From assembly GCF_009828585.1 (NCBI RefSeq), contig NZ_WSRZ01000006.1, positions 62,001-126,000 of the forward strand: a DNA stretch of 64,000 bases. The letters run 5' to 3'. Below, piece after piece: positions 62,728-64,000 of this stretch (within the stretch, counting starts at the first letter, position 1; every line of letters starts with the position of its first letter). The translations under genes were made by a program, and so were the position numbers. The stretch comes from Shewanella litoralis (GTDB lineage: Bacteria; Pseudomonadota; Gammaproteobacteria; Enterobacterales; Shewanellaceae). The notes beneath the pieces were generated by a model. It was not told where the DNA came from. It did not search any database and saw only the letters and a list, made by a program, of their open reading frames with translations.

Positions 62728-64000
62728 TCAGCGTTTATAAATAACTCCGGCTTTCATCACAAAAGGCACATCAAGTAATGTATCAATGTGTTTAAGCGGA
62801 TTGGCATTAAGCGCAATGATGTCGGCTTGTTTCCCCACGTCTAATGACCCTAATGAATCAGACATATCAATCAACTTAGCGGCGTTAATGGTCGCGCTTT
62901 TTAAAATGTCACTATTACTCATGCCTGCTTGACTCATTAACAGTGCTTCTTTGGCATTGTCGCCATGATGTGACACGCCGCTGTCGGTGCCATAAGCGAT
63001 GTTGACTCCAGCTTTATAGGCAGCAGTGAAGTTTTTCAGCATATCGCCGCCTACTCTTATGGCTTTCGCTTTTATCGCTGGCGACATAAAGTCAGCGCCC
63101 GCAGCATTGGCCATTGCAACCACAGTATCACCGGCTAATAATGTCGGCACTAAATAAGCCCCACTTTGCTTCATCAGCTTAATGCTTTCTTTATCGGCGT
63201 AACTGCCATGTTCAATACTGTCCACACCTGCACGTAATGCCGCATTGATACCTTGTGCAGCATGAGCATGGCTGGCTACTTTACGCCCTAGTGCATGGGC
63301 CGTTTGAATCACTTCGTGTAGTTCATCATCATCCATTTGCTGACCAGTACCAGTGTTAGTGTCTGATAACACTCCACCTGTAGAAGTAATCTTTATCACA
63401 TCAGCACCAAATTTAATGGCTCGGCGAGTCGCACGGCGACAATCATACGGGCCGTCACAGATGGTTTTAGAGGTGAATTTGTCGAGCAAATCAGGGCTCA
63501 TGCCATCAACATCACCATGGCCACCGGTTACCGACACGCCGCCCGACGCAATAATCCGCGGCCCATCAACCCAGCCTTTATTAATGCCGTCGCGTAGTGC
63601 ATAAATTTGTTCGGGTTTAGCGCCTAAATCTCGCACGGTAGTAAAGCCGGCTAATAACGTCTTTTTGGCAAAATGAGCACTGCGCATTGCCACATCGGCA
63701 TCCGACATACGCAATGCTTCGCTATCATTATTTGGCCCAAGTTCACCTTGTAAATGCACATGCATGTCCATTAAACCGGGCATCACAAAGCTGTTTTTTA
63801 AATCCACAACCTCAATTGTGTCTTGCGATGTGGCCAGCGGCCCTGCGCCATAGCCCTTCTCAAGCGAGGTAATGACACCATCAGTAATCACCAACGTATG
63901 CTCAGTTAGTACCGGCTCACCGGCAAGGGTTAATAATGTACCAGCATGAATCACTTTTATATCAGCAGCGCTGACCTGTGCAGACAAGGCCATAGCGCTC
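62728..64000 (-). CDS. exported amidohydrolase family protein, 5' cut by window
   Basis: Metal-dependent amidohydrolase (imidazolonepropionase/dipeptidase-like branch), at least 421 aa inside the window. The frame continues beyond base 64000: upstream codons still read as a signal peptide (SAMALSAQVSAAD), so the true start is outside. Metal ligands: HVH in MDMHVHLQG, a Lys in VIKITSTGG that is probably carboxylated, His in ASHAHAA and HGSY, and Asp in YGTDSG. This is the binuclear arrangement. It probably hydrolyses dipeptides or cyclic amides in the periplasm; substrate is not fixed. Confidence 0.9.
   Translation of the reverse strand, partial: SAMALSAQVSAADIKVIHAGTLLTLAGEPVLTEHTLVITDGVITSLEKGYGAGPLATSQDTIEVVDLKNSFVMPGLMDMHVHLQGELGPNNDSEALRMSDADVAMRSAHFAKKTLLAGFTTVRDLGAKPEQIYALRDGINKGWVDGPRIIASGGVSVTGGHGDVDGMSPDLLDKFTSKTICDGPYDCRRATRRAIKFGADVIKITSTGGVLSDTNTGTGQQMDDDELHEVIQTAHALGRKVASHAHAAQGINAALRAGVDSIEHGSYADKESIKLMKQSGAYLVPTLLAGDTVVAMANAAGADFMSPAIKAKAIRVGGDMLKNFTAAYKAGVNIAYGTDSGVSHHGDNAKEALLMSQAGMSNSDILKSATINAAKLIDMSDSLGSLDVGKQADIIALNANPLKHIDTLLDVPFVMKAGVIYKR

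Noticed and set aside
1-64000. CRISPR arrays, tRNA, rRNA, prophage, integrons
   Set aside because: I saw no regularly spaced direct repeats, no tRNA cloverleaf patterns, no phage structural genes and no integrase.

Overview
The window looks like a chromosomal segment of a marine gammaproteobacterium of the order Alteromonadales, most likely Shewanella or a close relative. This rests on the mix of families (TIGR03899, DUF4447, DUF3465, DUF3622, HopJ-like, two large TonB receptors, an HBM chemoreceptor, exported M13 peptidase, several GGDEF proteins) and moderate, slightly AT-rich composition. It carries about 60 protein genes, two of them cut by the window edges (metH at left, an exported amidohydrolase at right). 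I found no rRNA, tRNA, CRISPR array, prophage or complete insertion sequence.

Layout. 1-2.6 kb: 3' two thirds of B12-dependent methionine synthase metH. 2.7-4.5 kb: an AT-rich lipase plus membrane-anchored partner, possibly toxin and immunity. 4.8-9 kb: DUF3465 and ClpP-like lipoprotein pair, trxC, a PH-domain protein, a lone type IV pilin-like protein and a YitT transporter. 9.3-14.8 kb: CoA-transferase, HopJ-like protein, MFS exporter, double cupin and pbpG. 15-20 kb: AAA-like protein with a damaged P-loop coupled to an MscS channel, rpiA and a chemoreceptor. 20-22.2 kb: ECF sigma, anti-sigma and DUF4097 operon with ATGA overlaps. 22.3-31 kb: rsuA, M13 peptidase, exported RelA/SpoT-like protein, SMI1/KNR4 protein, DUF4447, GST and a large TonB receptor. 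31-36.5 kb: PH-domain membrane protein, Nramp-like transporter coupled to a serine hydrolase, yehS, maeA. 36.6-41 kb: hypothetical gene, a MITE-like repeat, TPR-GGDEF protein, queG, dodecin. 41.4-46.4 kb: metR with tandem met boxes, HDOD protein, BtuB-like receptor behind a cobalamin riboswitch. 46.4-56.4 kb: DUF3622, rlhA, a purine-type PRTase, J-domain protein, DsbA-like protein, GH13 lipoprotein, aldo/keto reductase with divergent LysR, hemG with cytochrome b561. 56.6-64 kb: TIGR03899, PilZ-like protein, an electrophile-detoxification group (GST, DJ-1/PfpI, curA, OhrR-like MarR), PAS-GGDEF protein and amidohydrolase.

How it fits together. A methionine/cobalamin theme runs through the window: metH and queG both use cobalamin, a cobalamin riboswitch controls a BtuB-like receptor, and metR has three tandem MetJ-type boxes. 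A c-di-GMP theme (two GGDEF proteins with GGEEF sites, a degenerate PilZ-like protein) and a redox-stress theme (trxC, DsbA-like, DJ-1, curA, two GSTs, MarR) are also present. Most genes are ordinary core genes. The points most worth checking are the exported RelA/SpoT-like protein, the lipase/partner pair, the P-loop-damaged protein paired with MscS, the Nramp-like transporter lacking the DPGN ligands, and the MITE-like element. No strongly supported new defence or mobile system is visible.
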